In this document: piece after piece, positions 25,101-38,254 of the stretch | Position numbering within the stretch: the stretch's first letter is position 1 | Layout of the letters: each line of letters opens with the position of its first letter | Origin: Lanius collurio | Lineage: Eukaryota; Chordata; Aves; Passeriformes; Laniidae | Length of the DNA stretch: 64,000 nt | Direction: 5' to 3' | NCBI GenBank assembly: GCA_020086605.1 | Contig: JACBWW010000015.1 | Location: forward strand, 12,760,390 to 12,824,389 | The notes under the pieces: model-generated | What the model was told of the DNA's origin: nothing | Database searches by the model: none | Seen by the model: the letters and a program-made list of their open reading frames with translations, nothing else | Program-made: the position numbers and the translations under genes

Positions 25101-26950
25101 AGTATGAGAGGAAGAACAGGTGTCACAGAAGGGGCATGTTATTTTTACTTTCCATAAAAATAACAATCTGCATTTTTGGCTATATATTACTGAATACAAC
25201 TTCTCTGCAGCATAAGGGCAAATTTCTTGTAAACTTTATGCAAATGAGTGAACTTGAAACAACTAAACATTGTTGTTCTACTAATTCATTTAAGCGTTAT
25301 AGTGTAAGACAGAGAGCTCTGCCCTTCTTATCTAAATGAGGAGGAGAGCAAAATTCCATCCTGGCTTTCTTCATTCAATTATGCACATATACTCTCTATT
25401 GACTACATATATAATTTTATACATCTGTATAAATGCACCTTTTATTTAGATCTATGTCTACAGTTATTGCATACCTTAAAAAATACAAAAATACAAACCC
25501 AGTGTCATAACAAAGACTGTCTTTCACTATTTAAGATGCACAGCATGACCTTTTCATGAAAGTTGTTATTAACATGACTGAGAAAACTTTGCTTTCCCAG
25601 TTGCTAAAGAAAAATCTCCAGAACATGTAATTTCTTAAACATTCAGTTAACTTTTGCCTTAATTAATAAAAGAGATATTGTGTGCTCCTGGATTTGAGTT
25701 TCCAGATGCTTGTTTTATATGGCTTTAGCTATCTTTCCCTGCAGCCTTGAGGACTAAAATATTTTCCTTCCTTATAATGAAATTTGAGATGCATTAATTT
25801 CATGACTGCAGATTTTGTCATAAATGTAGATGGATTGGGAGGTTGCCAACAAAATCTTGAGAACTGGTCATAGTGGCACAGCCCAGGGTACTCAGAGTAC
25901 ACTAATGTACTCTGGCTAATGAGCCAGCTGTGGGCCTCTTTCTTCACAGGCAGACCTAGCAAAACCTTCCCTCCAACTGATTATCTCACTTGGGTTTTAT
26001 TCTGGTATCACCCCTCCAGTCATTATTAATTGGTGTTTGCTAACTACAGAGCGAGTCTGCAGTCGGAGGTGGGACACTGAGACATGCAGCAGCGACAACT
26101 GTAGAAATGCTTGGCATTGATGTGTCAATCCATCAATACTTGAAATAAGAATTGAGCAGAATACATTCTCTTGATATTCGCCAAAGCTCAGTATTTTCAG
26201 AAGTAGTAGCTGTAAGACACTAGAAAATGGAGACATTTCACTTCAACTATCTTCGACTGTGTTTGGGATTCAGAGAAGATGATATAATGAACAGAAGCAT
26301 GCTTCATCCTTCCTCCATAAAAAGCCAGTTGAAAGGAGATGTCATAGTCATGTTTTTGACTTAAATATCCTTTTACCACAAAACAAATTGCACATTAATT
26401 AATGTCCACCAAAATACAAATACCACTTTGGCAAGTTTAATATACAGATCTCAAAGATGACAACCACTTTCACCTGAATAGCAGAGTTGCAGATGACATG
26501 GAGAACCCATGAACACGAGCATGGTTAAACCTAGGAATGGCCTTTGACTACATCGCCTGAAAATCAAGACCAAATTTCTGCAATTCAAAGCAGTAAATGG
26601 GGATGATTGGAGATTTGCTTCAAAAACATTCTTCTGATCTAACCCTAAAATGTTGGAGGAATTCTGTTTCTCTCCTTGCATAAGGTGCTCAGCAGTTTTT
26701 ATCCATAACAATTAAAGGAGTATTAGAGAAGGAAATCAAGAGGATGCATTTATTTCTTGCCCTACTTCCTACATTCAAGCAAGTAATAAGCAACAAGATG
26801 ATGCCATGATGATTTTTTGTGTTTTCTTTTATACCCCTTTTATATCTTTTTACAACTTCTGTATCCTTAGTGCTTTTTGCCTACATTCTTGGGCTTGTTT
26901 AGTCAAGCTAAGAGACTAAACATTTTGGAAGCTTCATAGTTAGGGATCAG
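22130..26950. other. Non-coding stretch without a recognised gene
   Basis: AT-rich unique sequence. The longest frame is 133 codons at 24623-25024 (+), cysteine- and serine-rich but without any motif spacing I recognise and without flanking splice sites. I see no RNA gene or further repeat. Confidence 0.68.
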
Positions 26951-27261
26951 TGTGCCCCAGACCCTAAGGTCCTGTCTGGAGAACATTTTGTAAACTAAGA
27001 TAGAACCATCCAGGGGAAGGTTCCTTGGGGAGGATGGGGGTCACTCTAGCTTCTCATGGGGGAATTTTTGAAAGATATGCTAATTAGGAAGACCTACAAT
27101 GTTATACCAGATCTTCGGTGGGGTGTGCACTGCAGTGGGCATTGAGGTGTATTCAACCTGGATGTGGTGCACCTAAGGATCCTTAAAATGAATACCAAGA
27201 CAAAATCCCTTTTTCCCTTCTAACTGTGTTTGAGTCTTGATTTTAAGACCAGGAAAAGGCA
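26951..27261 (+). mobile_element. Probable solo LTR of an avian endogenous retrovirus (ERVL-like)
   Basis: A block of about 310 bases begins TGTGCCCCAG and ends near AGGAAAAGGCA, giving the TG...CA form of a long terminal repeat. It contains GATATGCTAATTAGG, a GGGTGTGCACTGCAGTGGG segment, and near the 3' end AAAATGAATACC and TGTGTTTGAGTCTTGATTTT, which recall the polyadenylation and 3' parts of songbird ERVL LTRs. This similarity is from memory and was not checked by search. No gag, pol or env remnant lies beside it, so it would be a solo LTR left by recombination. A clear target-site duplication was not established (ATCAG before, TCAAA after), so the ends are approximate. Confidence 0.5.
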
Positions 27262-30200
27262 TCAAAGAGAAAAATAGTTTTGAAGGTGGATGACAGATTA
27301 TCTAATACACATTTTCCTGAGGCCACCATCATTACAACGTATGTTTCATTTCCTCATTTTTTAGTATACATGTTTTATTAGCAGATGTGAGCATTTTTCT
27401 TCTAAAAAGGTGTGAAGACATGCATAGGCAAATTCATAATACAGCTGGAGTGTCCTTTCACACTGCTATATTATGTCTGTTTGGTCATGCATGTAATGAC
27501 TTAGCTGGAAATTTTGTACAGTTTGGTGGTTAAACTGGCACATCCAAAGCAGGCAGAAAAAAAGGAAATAAAGGTATTGAGCTAGAAGAGAAAGTCCCCA
27601 GTGTTATACTTTGGAGATGAGAGGAAGTAGACCATGTAACCCAGGAAAATGAGAATGTGGAGGCAATTGCACACGACACCTACTCTAGGTACAGCAGTCC
27701 CCATTCAAACAAGTAGATTTGCTTGCCATTAACAGTACATAACACAAGTATTTCATGTTACTTTTTTTTCCCCATTTCTCCGAACATGGTGCAGTTGATA
27801 TTTTGTGAAAACACAGGCAACTACACTCTTTCTCAAAACCTTCTCTGTTCAATGGCAATTAGTTCAGTTCTTTAATTGAAGCAATCATCCTTGATTGATC
27901 TAAATCTGAATTAAATATTCAGTCATTAGGAATACCTCCTTCTTCCAGCAGTGGCTTTCTTCTCATGGAGAGCACTTTGTGGGTTTCTCCCACATCAGTC
28001 ATGGTTTATTGCTCAGCAGAAATCCTACTCTGTAGCTGTAACAGCAGCCAAAATATCTGATTAATTCATCTATATTATATTCTTTTAAGCTAGAGAGAAA
28101 AAGAACTCTTTTTATGCTGCTAATTATATACATACATGCAGAAAGGAATAGGCACTGGAGTATGAGGAACACATAGAAAGTCAAAACAAAGGAATGGATC
28201 TCGTACTCCAGTCCACTTGTTATGAGTTTGATATGAAAGTAAGAATTACACAGTCTGATAGCACTTTGTGAAAGTCATCGCTATTGTACAATTCATAAAA
28301 ATACAATTATTGCTTTAGACTGCCATTAGTTTTAACTCTGTAGTTCTACCATCTCATACAATTAGAGATGGTTACAGATTCACAAATCTAGAAGATCCAC
28401 CCACTTTCTTGAAGCCAGGATCTACTATCCTTAGGCCATTTGTTGCACATTTGTCTGCTGAGTGCTTCTTTTGGTGGGGATTCCTCCACCTTCCCAGGCT
28501 ACACACTCCAGGGATTTGCTACCCATCTGGCACAAAGTCTTAATGTGTAAGCCAAGTCTTCTCCGTCGCAACTAAAGACCAACATGTCTTGTCCTACTCT
28601 TAGAAGAGACAGGACTAAAACCTGTTATTAAAACCCACTTATTCTCTTCCTATTTACTGCAGCCCCTCATATACTGAAAGATTGTTTTCATGCCCTTTGC
28701 TCTCTTTTCCCTTCCATTCAGTCACTCCTGGCAAAAATACAGCCTCTAAGGCACCAACCCTCATCCCTCAAAGGTCTTGCCTCAGCTTTGTACAGCTAAC
28801 TCATGTGTTTCTTAAATTTGGACATTCAGCAAGGAGTACTCTTTTTCTTTTTTTTAAAAAAAAAGTGCAGTGTGTGCTGAATAGAGTAGGATTCTTTCAC
28901 TTGCTTCATAGATTATACCCTCAGTTATCCACTACCTTACGGTGGTCACCTTGCTCACTACAGCATGACATTGGTGACCCATAGCTGATGCAAGAGTTGG
29001 AGCAAGTTTCAGATCTTTTCTCTAGAAAAATGCCATTTTATTAAAGCAGTGAATGAAACTGCCCTTTCACAGCAAAACTTAATGATAAACCTAAAATGAA
29101 CTCTTCTTAGACCTAAAAATTTGCATATGGAATTTTGTATGCAAAATCAGAGGAGACAGTAGAAACTCTTGCATGTTTTTATTGACTTTTGAATGGCAGT
29201 ATTTCTGACGAACACTTGTGCTTGAAGTTTTGCTTTTACAGGACTAGAATATATGTTAAGGCCTTTTTGAAAGCCCAAATTTCAACACCAAAAATCTTGC
29301 ATAGCAAGTACCAAGTCACAAACTTTGGCATTTCAAAACTAATCCATAAGGAATGAAGCTGAGGAATGTATGAAGGCAGAGAGAAAAAGGCAGGGAGTTA
29401 GAAATGAATAAATGGGTTTCAGTTTGAATGAAGGTCTTACTGAAAGGAAACAAAAAATCAATATTCTAAAGGCTCAGAAAAGGATGATGTACAAGTCTTC
29501 AGGCCTCTCTCTCGTGTCAGCAGTTTTCTCTTTTGGAGAGGTCTGCTCATCCTGCTGCCAGAAGGAGCCTTGTAGATACTGCCGAGATGTGCACATCACA
29601 CTGAGGCACTTGAGTCAAAGCTCTGACAGCCCCACTGCTTTGGCAAGGGAGCTGAGCAGGGCAGTGACTGAGGGGCTCTGCTCTCAATTGCAAGAATACT
29701 TTGCTTCCAAGCTATGTGCTGTTTACTGATCTGGGCCCAGATAAATTCCCCATTGGCTCTCTGATGGAAATGATAACTAACTTGCAAAATTTTCTGTTGA
29801 TTTTCACATCTTTGGCTTTATTACTTTAGTATAATACTAGGGTCATCTCAGCAAAAAGTGCATAGGTCAGTTCCTAAAATCTACTTCTATTTTTTCATTC
29901 ACTTCTGGTGCTTCTAGGAATAAAAGGCTGAAAACAAAACTCAAGGAAATTAAATAAGAAACTTAGTATTAATTTTTTGTTAGATAAATTTTATACCATG
30001 AAGATTCATGAAGTTATGTTTCTGCAAGTGTTTAGTCATTAGAATGATAAGATACAAGTACAATGATCTGTTGCAGCTAAAGGAATTTCTGCACACTATA
30101 TCTCATCCACATAATTTTTTCCTCCCCTTCTAAGTTAATACCAGTTAAAGCTGAGATATAATTATGGAAAAATATGAGCTGACGCTTCTCTGCATTTACA

Positions 30201-31825
30201 GCTAACTACATGGAAGAACTTCAGTGGATGATAGAAACAATTCCTGAGCAATAAATTAATTAATCATATTTCAGAAAAAGAGTGTGATTGTTTTTTTGAT
30301 GCTTGCAGAAATTATAAATAAATAAGGCAAGGACTAGAGCCAGAAGATGACAGAGTTGTTTATTTGAGCAGTGACAGCAGCACTGGGAATAAAGTAAATA
30401 ATTCTAATAAGACCTCTAACTGCAGAATTGCTGTCATAGTGTTCCATAAATATACCACAGGTTGTAAAAATACTGAATTTATACTCTGTAAAAATTCCCT
30501 ATGAATGGTCTCTTCTACTAAAAGTTTTCCCCATCATAAGTATCACACTTTCTTGTGGGCTTTACCAAGAGGCATAAAGCCCTCTAATTCAGTTCAAACA
30601 TTACCAAAAATTTGGCACACTGAAGTTTGAAAAATGTGTTCAATTGTCATATTTTCAGGGCTGAGCTGTGCAGAGTCTGAGACAGTGAAATCCCTGATAG
30701 CTTTAGAAAATAAAGGAGAATAGAATTTGAATTTCCAGAAGGGATCCAGCCCAGGACAGGCTTTCTGGACTCACTGGGGCAGTCAAATTGCAGGAGCTAG
30801 CTGGCAGTGTGTCTTCTATAAGCCTTGGCTGCCAGACATCCATCTGCCCCAGCTCTGCTCAGTGCTGGCTCTGCTCCCTATGTCTGTTTATGCCAGTGGG
30901 TGGGTGTTGCAAGCTACAGCCTACAGACAGGACCAGACACCCAAAGGCACATGGCCATGTGTGCAAAAACGTGTAGCTTGTGATTAATTCTGTCTGTAGT
31001 TGAAATAAAGGCAATGGCTAGACCACCAAGGATAAGTGAATTTCCATGGGTCTCACCAAATTCAGTGCAGTCAACCAGAATGGGAAGCTGTGAGATCACA
31101 ATTGCTGGGACTTGATGGTAGGGAGAAGATAAGTTAGCAGCTTAATGGGCCTGCCTTCTTCCCTGTTTCATCAGTAAGTGTCTTTAACGTTCTTTAACAA
31201 CCAAAGCATCTGCTGTAGGTAATCATGGATGGTGCTTTTGAAGAACAATGTCAATCTAGCACTGCTCTGAAAATTGAGGACAGATGCTAAAGCTTTAAGG
31301 TGTCTTCTTAATGCACTAAAGAAGGAAGGGAAACTCCTAAGTACTTTCTAGCCAAGGCAGAAATACTAAATCATTAAATGTCTATATTACAATGTTTTAT
31401 GTATTACTAGGTTGTATCAGCTCTGGGCATTTAAGACCATATTGTGTACTGTATTGTTGTTTAAATATACATTTTTTTATCACATCCATCTGATTCTTCT
31501 TCTATATCCATAATTATAGTAATAGTAATGGTAATAATAATAGTAAAAATAATTCTTACTTTATAATTAGAAAGAGGGTGAGCAACCTATCCATTTGGGA
31601 TCGAGACTTGAATAGTCATGGGAGAGTTTATGAAACATTTCCTAGTGTTATTACACCCACTCAAGCTCCAAGGAAAATTATCATCAATATTTTGTATTGA
31701 ACACTTATCAGTTGCCTTGAGGACTTCACTGTTTAAATTTTTTAACTGCAAAATTACCAGTAATTTAAGATCAAAGAATTATATTAGCATGTAAATTTTG
31801 TCTCTCTGATCAAATTAATAACAGC
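27262..31825. other. Non-coding stretch without a recognised gene
   Basis: AT-rich unique sequence. A TAA/TAG-rich low-complexity tract lies at 31517-31552. Open frames reach 105 codons (29412-29729, +) and 100 codons (28682-28984, +). Neither has a recognisable domain or a convincing exon context. Confidence 0.68.
31517..31552. repeat. TAA/TAG-rich imperfect trinucleotide tract
   Basis: Imperfect run of AAT, AGT and AAT-type triplets (TAGTAATAGTAATGGTAATA and so on). It is a decayed trinucleotide microsatellite. Confidence 0.75.
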
Positions 31826-31886
31826 AAAGATAATTGTCCTGCTTATGAAAGAAAGATAATTGACCTGCTTATTAAAGATAATTGCC
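31826..31886. repeat. Short tandem duplication, about 2.5 copies of a 22-26-bp unit
   Basis: AAAGATAATTG starts at 31826, 31852 and 31874. The first two units continue with (T/A)CCTGCTTAT and differ by a single base over the shared part and by a 4-base length change. The third unit stops after AAAGATAATTGCC. This looks like local slippage or tandem duplication. Confidence 0.85.
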
Positions 31887-32399
31887 TCTGAAGAACAGCT
31901 AAGGCTGTATTTATTAAGTAGGGAGAGTAAGCACATGTAAGGATTAGTAGTGTAATAAACCCTATATGAAATGGTTTTTAGAGAAAGTCATGTAAACATG
32001 CTGTGTTCATTTGTAAGATTTCCCTTTCAAGATTTCCAGATTTTTGTAATTGATGAAACTAGAATGCATATTTGTATAATAGTTTGAGCATATTTTATTG
32101 GATCTTTCACATCTGTACAATATTTTTATTTAATAATAATAACCTTTAATAATTTGTTTTAAAATCTGAGTTGTGTCTTCATCAAGGAAGTTAAATATCT
32201 TCCACTTGATCATCTATTAACTTGCTGAAAGGAAGGAAAACTTTTGAAAAAATGGCTGACTTAGTAGGTCAGGAAATTCATCCCATAACCTAAAAACACA
32301 GTAATAAAAAAAGAAAAAAGCATGTACTAGTGTGCACCTTGAAAAAAAAACCCTATTATTCTAATGAAAAGGAAGAAAAAGTTAGCAAGTGTCTGTTCT

Positions 32400-33180
32400 T
32401 CCAAAGCTCATTTCCAGCCTTGCCAAGCTCACCATTCCCGTTGGGACCCTCCGACTGCACGTAGCAGACAGAGCTGCTCGGGATTGACAGTGTGAAACGA
32501 GGAAAAATGGCTGACATGCAGCCATTTGTGCAATATTGGGAAATGTTTTCTTCCAGTAACCATTTACAGGGCTGGAAATGGGCAGAAGGCCTGTGCTTTT
32601 GGGAGAAGGGGAGTCTTGTAAAGCGCTGCCACACAGCCAAGGGCAAAGAGAGCAGCTGGTGCTAGGCCTAATAGGACAGTCACCATCTTGCTAACAGCAT
32701 GACACGCCTATGCAGCTAAAAACCGCAAATTTGGAGGGCCTAAGATGGAGTTGTGTCTGTGGAGACACGACTTACAGGACCGTGCCTGGCCTGCGAGTAC
32801 CAGCAAGGGTAAGCTGTGTCTCAGTCCTTCGCTCCTGCGCTCAGGCCTCCTCCAGCAGCACAGACCCCCACTGGTTTCTGTCTGCCTGTCCACACAGCCA
32901 AAATCAGCATCCTTCCAAGGGCAGGGGGCAGAGCTCCTCGGGTGCAGCCACTTGTCTGTACAGGTGTACAGCTGCACAGAGTCAGGGTATCTTCCAGCAG
33001 GAAGCACGGGCCCCGGTTAATGGAGCCAAAGCATCTTCTGAAGGAGAGCTCTGTCTGTTGTGAAGCTCTCGTACAGCCTCTTGCACCTTAAGATGGAGGT
33101 GTCTTCCCTCACTGGTCTGTTTAGAGGTTTTCTAAAATGGATTCTCCAGACGTGGCATACCCTGTCACGTAAGGTGCAGA
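32400..33180. other. GC- and CpG-enriched island with overlapping short open frames
   Basis: By eye this block is clearly richer in G and C than its surroundings and has about 19 CpG dinucleotides, whereas neighbouring kilobases have very few. Overlapping frames of 91-117 codons are open on the plus strand (32710-33063, 32745-33020, 32816-33091) and one of 99 codons on the minus strand (32708-33007). That is what a stop-poor GC-rich segment gives by chance, and none looks like a known protein. A donor-like AAGG|GTAAGC occurs at about 32810 (+). It could be a weak CpG island promoter, an exon of a non-coding RNA, or an unrecognised repeat. No choice can be made from sequence alone. Confidence 0.5.
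32505..32527. repeat. Perfect 9-bp hairpin
   Basis: AAATGGCTG (32505-32513) and CAGCCATTT (32519-32527) are exact reverse complements around the loop ACATG. It lies at the edge of the GC-enriched block. No function is assigned. Confidence 0.85.
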
Positions 33181-35589
33181 CAGCAGAAGGGAACTGCTAA
33201 GCTCAACTGCTTTTCCTGGCTTCCAGGAGTCCTGTGACTCTGTCACCCTCTCAGTCCAGCACAGTGCAGCACACCAGGAGAGGAAAGGACAACACCTTAC
33301 CTGCAGTTTCCTGGTGTCTCTTTCCAGCCCTTTAACCCTATGTCTAAATATCTCCCTGTATTACTTCAAATATAATCTCTTTTACCTTCACAAAACCTTT
33401 CTGATCTTGTTCTCACTCAACCCCTCATTCCTCATTTGGTGCTGGGCTGCTGACTGCTACGTCTGAGCAGCCCCAGCATGATCCCATCTCCAACATCTCC
33501 TGTTACACTTCAATAAAATTTTGCATGCCTTTCCCCATACTGCTTCTTTAGGAAGCCACAGACAGAGCTATGCCATTCTTTCCCTTTATCTCCCTATTTT
33601 AATTTTTTCTTTGTCTAGAAGCTAACAAAGCAATTAGCCACAGTTATGCTACAAGCATGCTGGTGGCTGTCAGGATGGCTGATCTGATAACATTTTTACT
33701 TATATAATTTTCTCCTTCTTTCCATCCTCTCTCTCCCTCAAGCACATCATGCACTGACAGCTGTTGTAGATTTCAAGCATAAGTCATTTTTTGAAGCCCA
33801 GTTTTCTTTAGGTTTTGTTCTGTGCCTAGCACAGTCAGGCCTCTAGTGATAACCTGCTCTTCTTTACTATTCAAATACAAATTGGAAAAATGTTAAAAAT
33901 ACACCTAATATTGAAATAATTCATTCCTTCCCAGTAGCAAGTAATTAGCAAGTAATCCTTCTCCCTTCAGATTGGTACATTATTTCTCAGAATCCTGGTA
34001 AGAGATGTTGATGAGGTACAAAAGAAGATAAACCCATCAGTATTTAACCCACACAACAACATTCTAAGGGAGACTTTGTCAGAGTACCAAATATTTCTGT
34101 GTTGTGGGAATTTAGTTATGTCTTGCCTGCTTCATGGGAACAGTAACCTAGATACAGAGAACGACACTGATAAACATAACTCAATATTTGGCATGTTCTG
34201 AACAACTGTATTTCAGAGGAAATTATTCGAATTCATTTTTATAGATCATAAGCCTGAAACTAAATTACAGCCACAAATTTTGGCTCAGCAGAGTTCTCTG
34301 AACTGTAACAGCAAAGTCTGAGATAAGGTCTGGGGTTTTTAGCCTTCCAGAGAATAGAATGAAACTTCCCTTTCTTCTTATAACAACAACCCAACCACTG
34401 TATGTTTCACCCTATAGTAATGATTTTAATTATAAATGTTATTTTTCCATAGAGTTGGACTAAGTGACAAAATGCTCTGGGTTTAAAGGAATTGCTACAG
34501 GTTGGGAGAAAATCAGAAACAGTTTTGTTCAGTTACTTTATTCATCTACAAGTAAAAGAACAAGTTAAGACTGATTTAATGAGAATGTGTCCACTTTGTA
34601 AAAATTAAATGTGACTGCTTGACACATTTTTTCCAACCACTCGAGATTTTCTGATGAACATTAAACTCCAATTTTCATGAGCAAATACAACTGGTAACTC
34701 TAATTGTAGAAAACATAGCTTCCTCTTTTTCATCATCCTTGCAAGGAAAATATCTTCAAGCCTCTCTGGTTGATAAATGAATAATGAATTCAGCTCACTG
34801 TGACTCAGCAAAGGAAAAGACACAATATGAAAATATCAAAAGTAGTACTAAATTTTTAAATCGAACATATCCATAACAGTTTCTCACCTACAGATGCTGT
34901 AGGTTAGCACTTGAATCACATACTAATCTTGGGTATTTACAGCTTCACAAGCAAAATAGTAAAAGCACAAGCTAGATTTGAAATTGCTGTTTTTATCAAT
35001 TGTTTCTTTTCCTCATGCAGAATTATAGCACCATAGGAAAAAAAGGACTACACCACTGAGACAAAAACTAGTGCAGAAATCAGTGCTGCTTTGCTTAAAA
35101 TTTTTGATAGTATCACAAAGGATCTTCCCACATATTTCAGTCTGACACAATCTTGTATTTTAATTTCTAAATGTGGATTTCAGCACACCACTGTACAAAC
35201 AAAACTCACTGTATTCTTAAATGATAATCAAATTATTTTAAAATTTAACACACTTCCTGGATCAATTTCCTAAATTCAGCTGAGCTGCACTCAACACTGA
35301 GCTTGCAAGGAAAGAGAAGAGAAAAATTATTTTTGTTATCTTCACCTTTGCATGTCTCTGCCAGTTGTAAGAGAGTCTTTGAGAGCCCATTCATTTCAAG
35401 GTGCTTCAGATTTCATCTGTAACATCTTTGTTTAATTCCATCAATTATACATTTATCAGGCTGACTAAAAAAAATTCAAAGAAAAACTTCGTTCCACTCC
35501 ATTAATGAGTTTTCAGCATATCTGATACAAGTTATGTAGTGATATAAGCTATATAATCATGTAATTAATTATTCTCTTTTCTTCCATAG
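33181..35589. other. Non-coding stretch without a recognised gene
   Basis: AT-rich unique sequence with no open frame above 72 codons and no repeat that I recognise. Confidence 0.7.
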
Positions 35590-35667
35590 ATGATGCATAA
35601 GGTTTTGTTACCAAGAGGAAGAGATAGTCATTTAGTCATTGAGACACTGAAACTATTAGGCATTCAG
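35590..35667 (+). other. Candidate internal exon (78 nt, unknown gene)
   Basis: The segment is preceded by a good 3' splice site (TATTCTCTTTTCTTCCATAG, ending at 35589) and followed by a consensus 5' splice site (CATTCAG|GTGAGA). It is exactly 26 codons long and is open only in the frame starting at its first base (MMHKVLLPRG..., ending ...LLGIQ). The other two plus-strand frames have stops. A TAG sits directly upstream in that frame, as expected for an intron end. I do not recognise the peptide. It could be a coding exon of a gene whose other exons lie outside the window, an exon of a long non-coding RNA, or chance. Splice-like pairs around an 78-nt open segment do occur by accident in 64 kb. 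Confidence 0.25.
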
Positions 35668-38254
35668 GTGAGAAAATGTATACTTAATTAAGATTACTTC
35701 TCGAACTCACAAAATACAAGATATTTGAATATTTGGTATCCACTATAACCCATCTGCAGTTTTTTTCTTGTATGATCAAGCCCAAAATAATACTATTATT
35801 AACTTTTTATTTCTGGCCTTTATTGCTTTTTATCTGAAAAGGTGGTACACCCTGTTCAGATTTAAAGTGAAATTGTACATAGTCACTTGTCATCTTGCTC
35901 CACATTTTTGCTTTGTTTCACAGGACAGATCTTAGGACTGCCAGAATTATGCTTGGGAGAGAGTGGTGAGTGAAGGCTGAAACTTCTTAGGGATGGTTAC
36001 CCCATGCCACACGGACTGGAAAGATGCTATGGCTCTGCTTGCAAGGTAGAAACTGTGCCTGCCAGTGAGACTGCAAAGCTGTAATGGAGGCTAGAAATCA
36101 ATTCTTGTGCTGATATCTACTCACAAAAATTCACCCTCTCTTAAAGAATCCTCAGTTTCAGTGTTTTACGACTTTGACACTACATTTGATAATTTCTTGT
36201 GAATCCTTGTCCCAGTGCCTTGCCTAAGGAACCTGAAACAAAACTGTTGGAAAGAAAAATAACTGCCCAGAGTTATTCCATGAGCACAAAAGTACACTTT
36301 ATTTTCTGTTTCTCAAGAGACGGCATTGCTTTTGCATGCAGCAGAATCTCATTCTTTTGTACTTCATTATTCATATATTGGGTAAGCCATACAATCCATG
36401 CAAAAGTTAAGTTCTTCCCACATCCAGTAAATAAAACCTCAAAAGCAGATGCTAATGGGATGCTTTCATTTCAGTAAATCATTGGTTTTGTGGAAAGAAA
36501 AGTCATGACTTTCCCTTGTCTGCTAATAATAAAAATTAAAACTGAATTGCCACCATTAATTAAAGCTAAGTCCCAGATTCCACTGTATTTCAAGATAACT
36601 ATACTGTTACATTCCTCAAGAATGCACTTTCTTTTCAGAGAAGCAAGAGTTATAATGCTGCCAAATAAATTTCTTCACCTTCCATGGGGAAGTATGTAAA
36701 CAGTGAAATGGAAAATGTTATATAAAAAGAACTGAATCAGCCAGAAAGAATATATTTTTTTAACTCATCAGCATGAAATTGTACTAATTTGGAACTTAAT
36801 CAAGTCTGTGCTACGAGCACAACTAAGGGTCAACACGGTATCTCCTTCAAGAAGGATATATTTTGAATATTTTCAGTTTAAATAATTCATTCCATTCATA
36901 GGGTCCAAGGTCATCATAAAACAACTTCTCTGAGTAATAACTAAGCAGAAACAAATAATATATTGCAAAAACAACATTTAATCAAAGATACAAACATTTA
37001 TCCATATGTTTAACTCAGGTTCTGGACAACTGCTTGGTTTTTGCTTTTGTTAACTCATTTGAAACTCAGAGCAGTCTTAGCCTAGAATAAAAATGCCAAA
37101 TTGAAAATTAAACTAACATTACAGAAAGTAACAGATGGGAAAAGGAGAGGTTTAAACACAAAGCTAAATGCCACTGCTGGAAATCAAGCACCACTAGAAA
37201 GAACAAAAAAGCAATTTATTCAAAGGACTAAGTCCAGCAAAAACTCATAAATCCTTCAGTATAACATTAAAAATTAAAAAATCTGCTTTATTATAATTAT
37301 TACAAACATCCAGGTTTAGTGCCAGTCATTCTTTTTATGTAAAAGGCCATCTTTCTAATCAACACAGAAGCAGCCCTGCAGATGTGGTATCCACTCCAAA
37401 GGTTTTGTGCTGTTTGAAATCTTGCAGAATTTTGATACACTTGAGTTTATTTTTTAATGAATATTCTGGCTGTTGCTTTTCCTCCAACTTCTTTCTGTGG
37501 CTATGCTTTCATATGGGAGGTTTAATGTCAAATTAAGGTCAAATTTTTCTTCTTACAACAGAGTCAAAGATGGACACTTTGACTTATATTTACTAATTGC
37601 AGTATAATAAAATAAAATTAAAAGTAAAGCACAAAACATAGATTCTAATCTTGCTTACAACTGGCTAAATGGGGGAACGTGAACTTGAAAAGCTGCATGG
37701 AGGAATTAAAAGGAAAACTGGTAATTCACTGTGAGCCTAATTCATCACAGACATGTGGAATTGTCTGCAGTTCTAGCATTTAACTAGGACACTTGTCCTC
37801 AGGAAAATAAATTGAAAAATATACTTAAGCCAATCATTCAGTAGACAGGAAAATAAATGCAAAAATATCTTTAAAGTTTTTAACATTCAACTTTTATGCA
37901 TAATTTAGTAGGGCAAATAAGGCAATTTACATTGAAATTTTGTTATACACAATAATTTTTTTAAAAGTATTATGCTATTAATATTGTCATTAATTAACAT
38001 CGTCAAATAAATTTATAATGTAGTTAGCTACCCCCAACCAGCCTCCCATCTTATTGGAATTTCTCTGAACATATCAAGATTAAAATGTAGAACACAACTG
38101 GGATGATAAACCTTCAAAGACTTTCCTTAGTCTGGAATATATCAGGAAAAGTACCAGGAGAGCTGCTCATCACCAAAATTCATTCAATGCCTTTTTCTCC
38201 AATCAAAAAAGGATGAGACTATTCTAAAAAAAAATAGCTTTTGGGGATTTTTTT
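35668..38254. other. Non-coding stretch without a recognised gene
   Basis: Strongly AT-rich unique sequence, especially 37540-38030. Two adjacent short plus-strand frames (92 codons at 36199-36477 and 69 codons at 36490-36699) carry no recognisable domain. I see no repeat or RNA gene. Confidence 0.68.
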
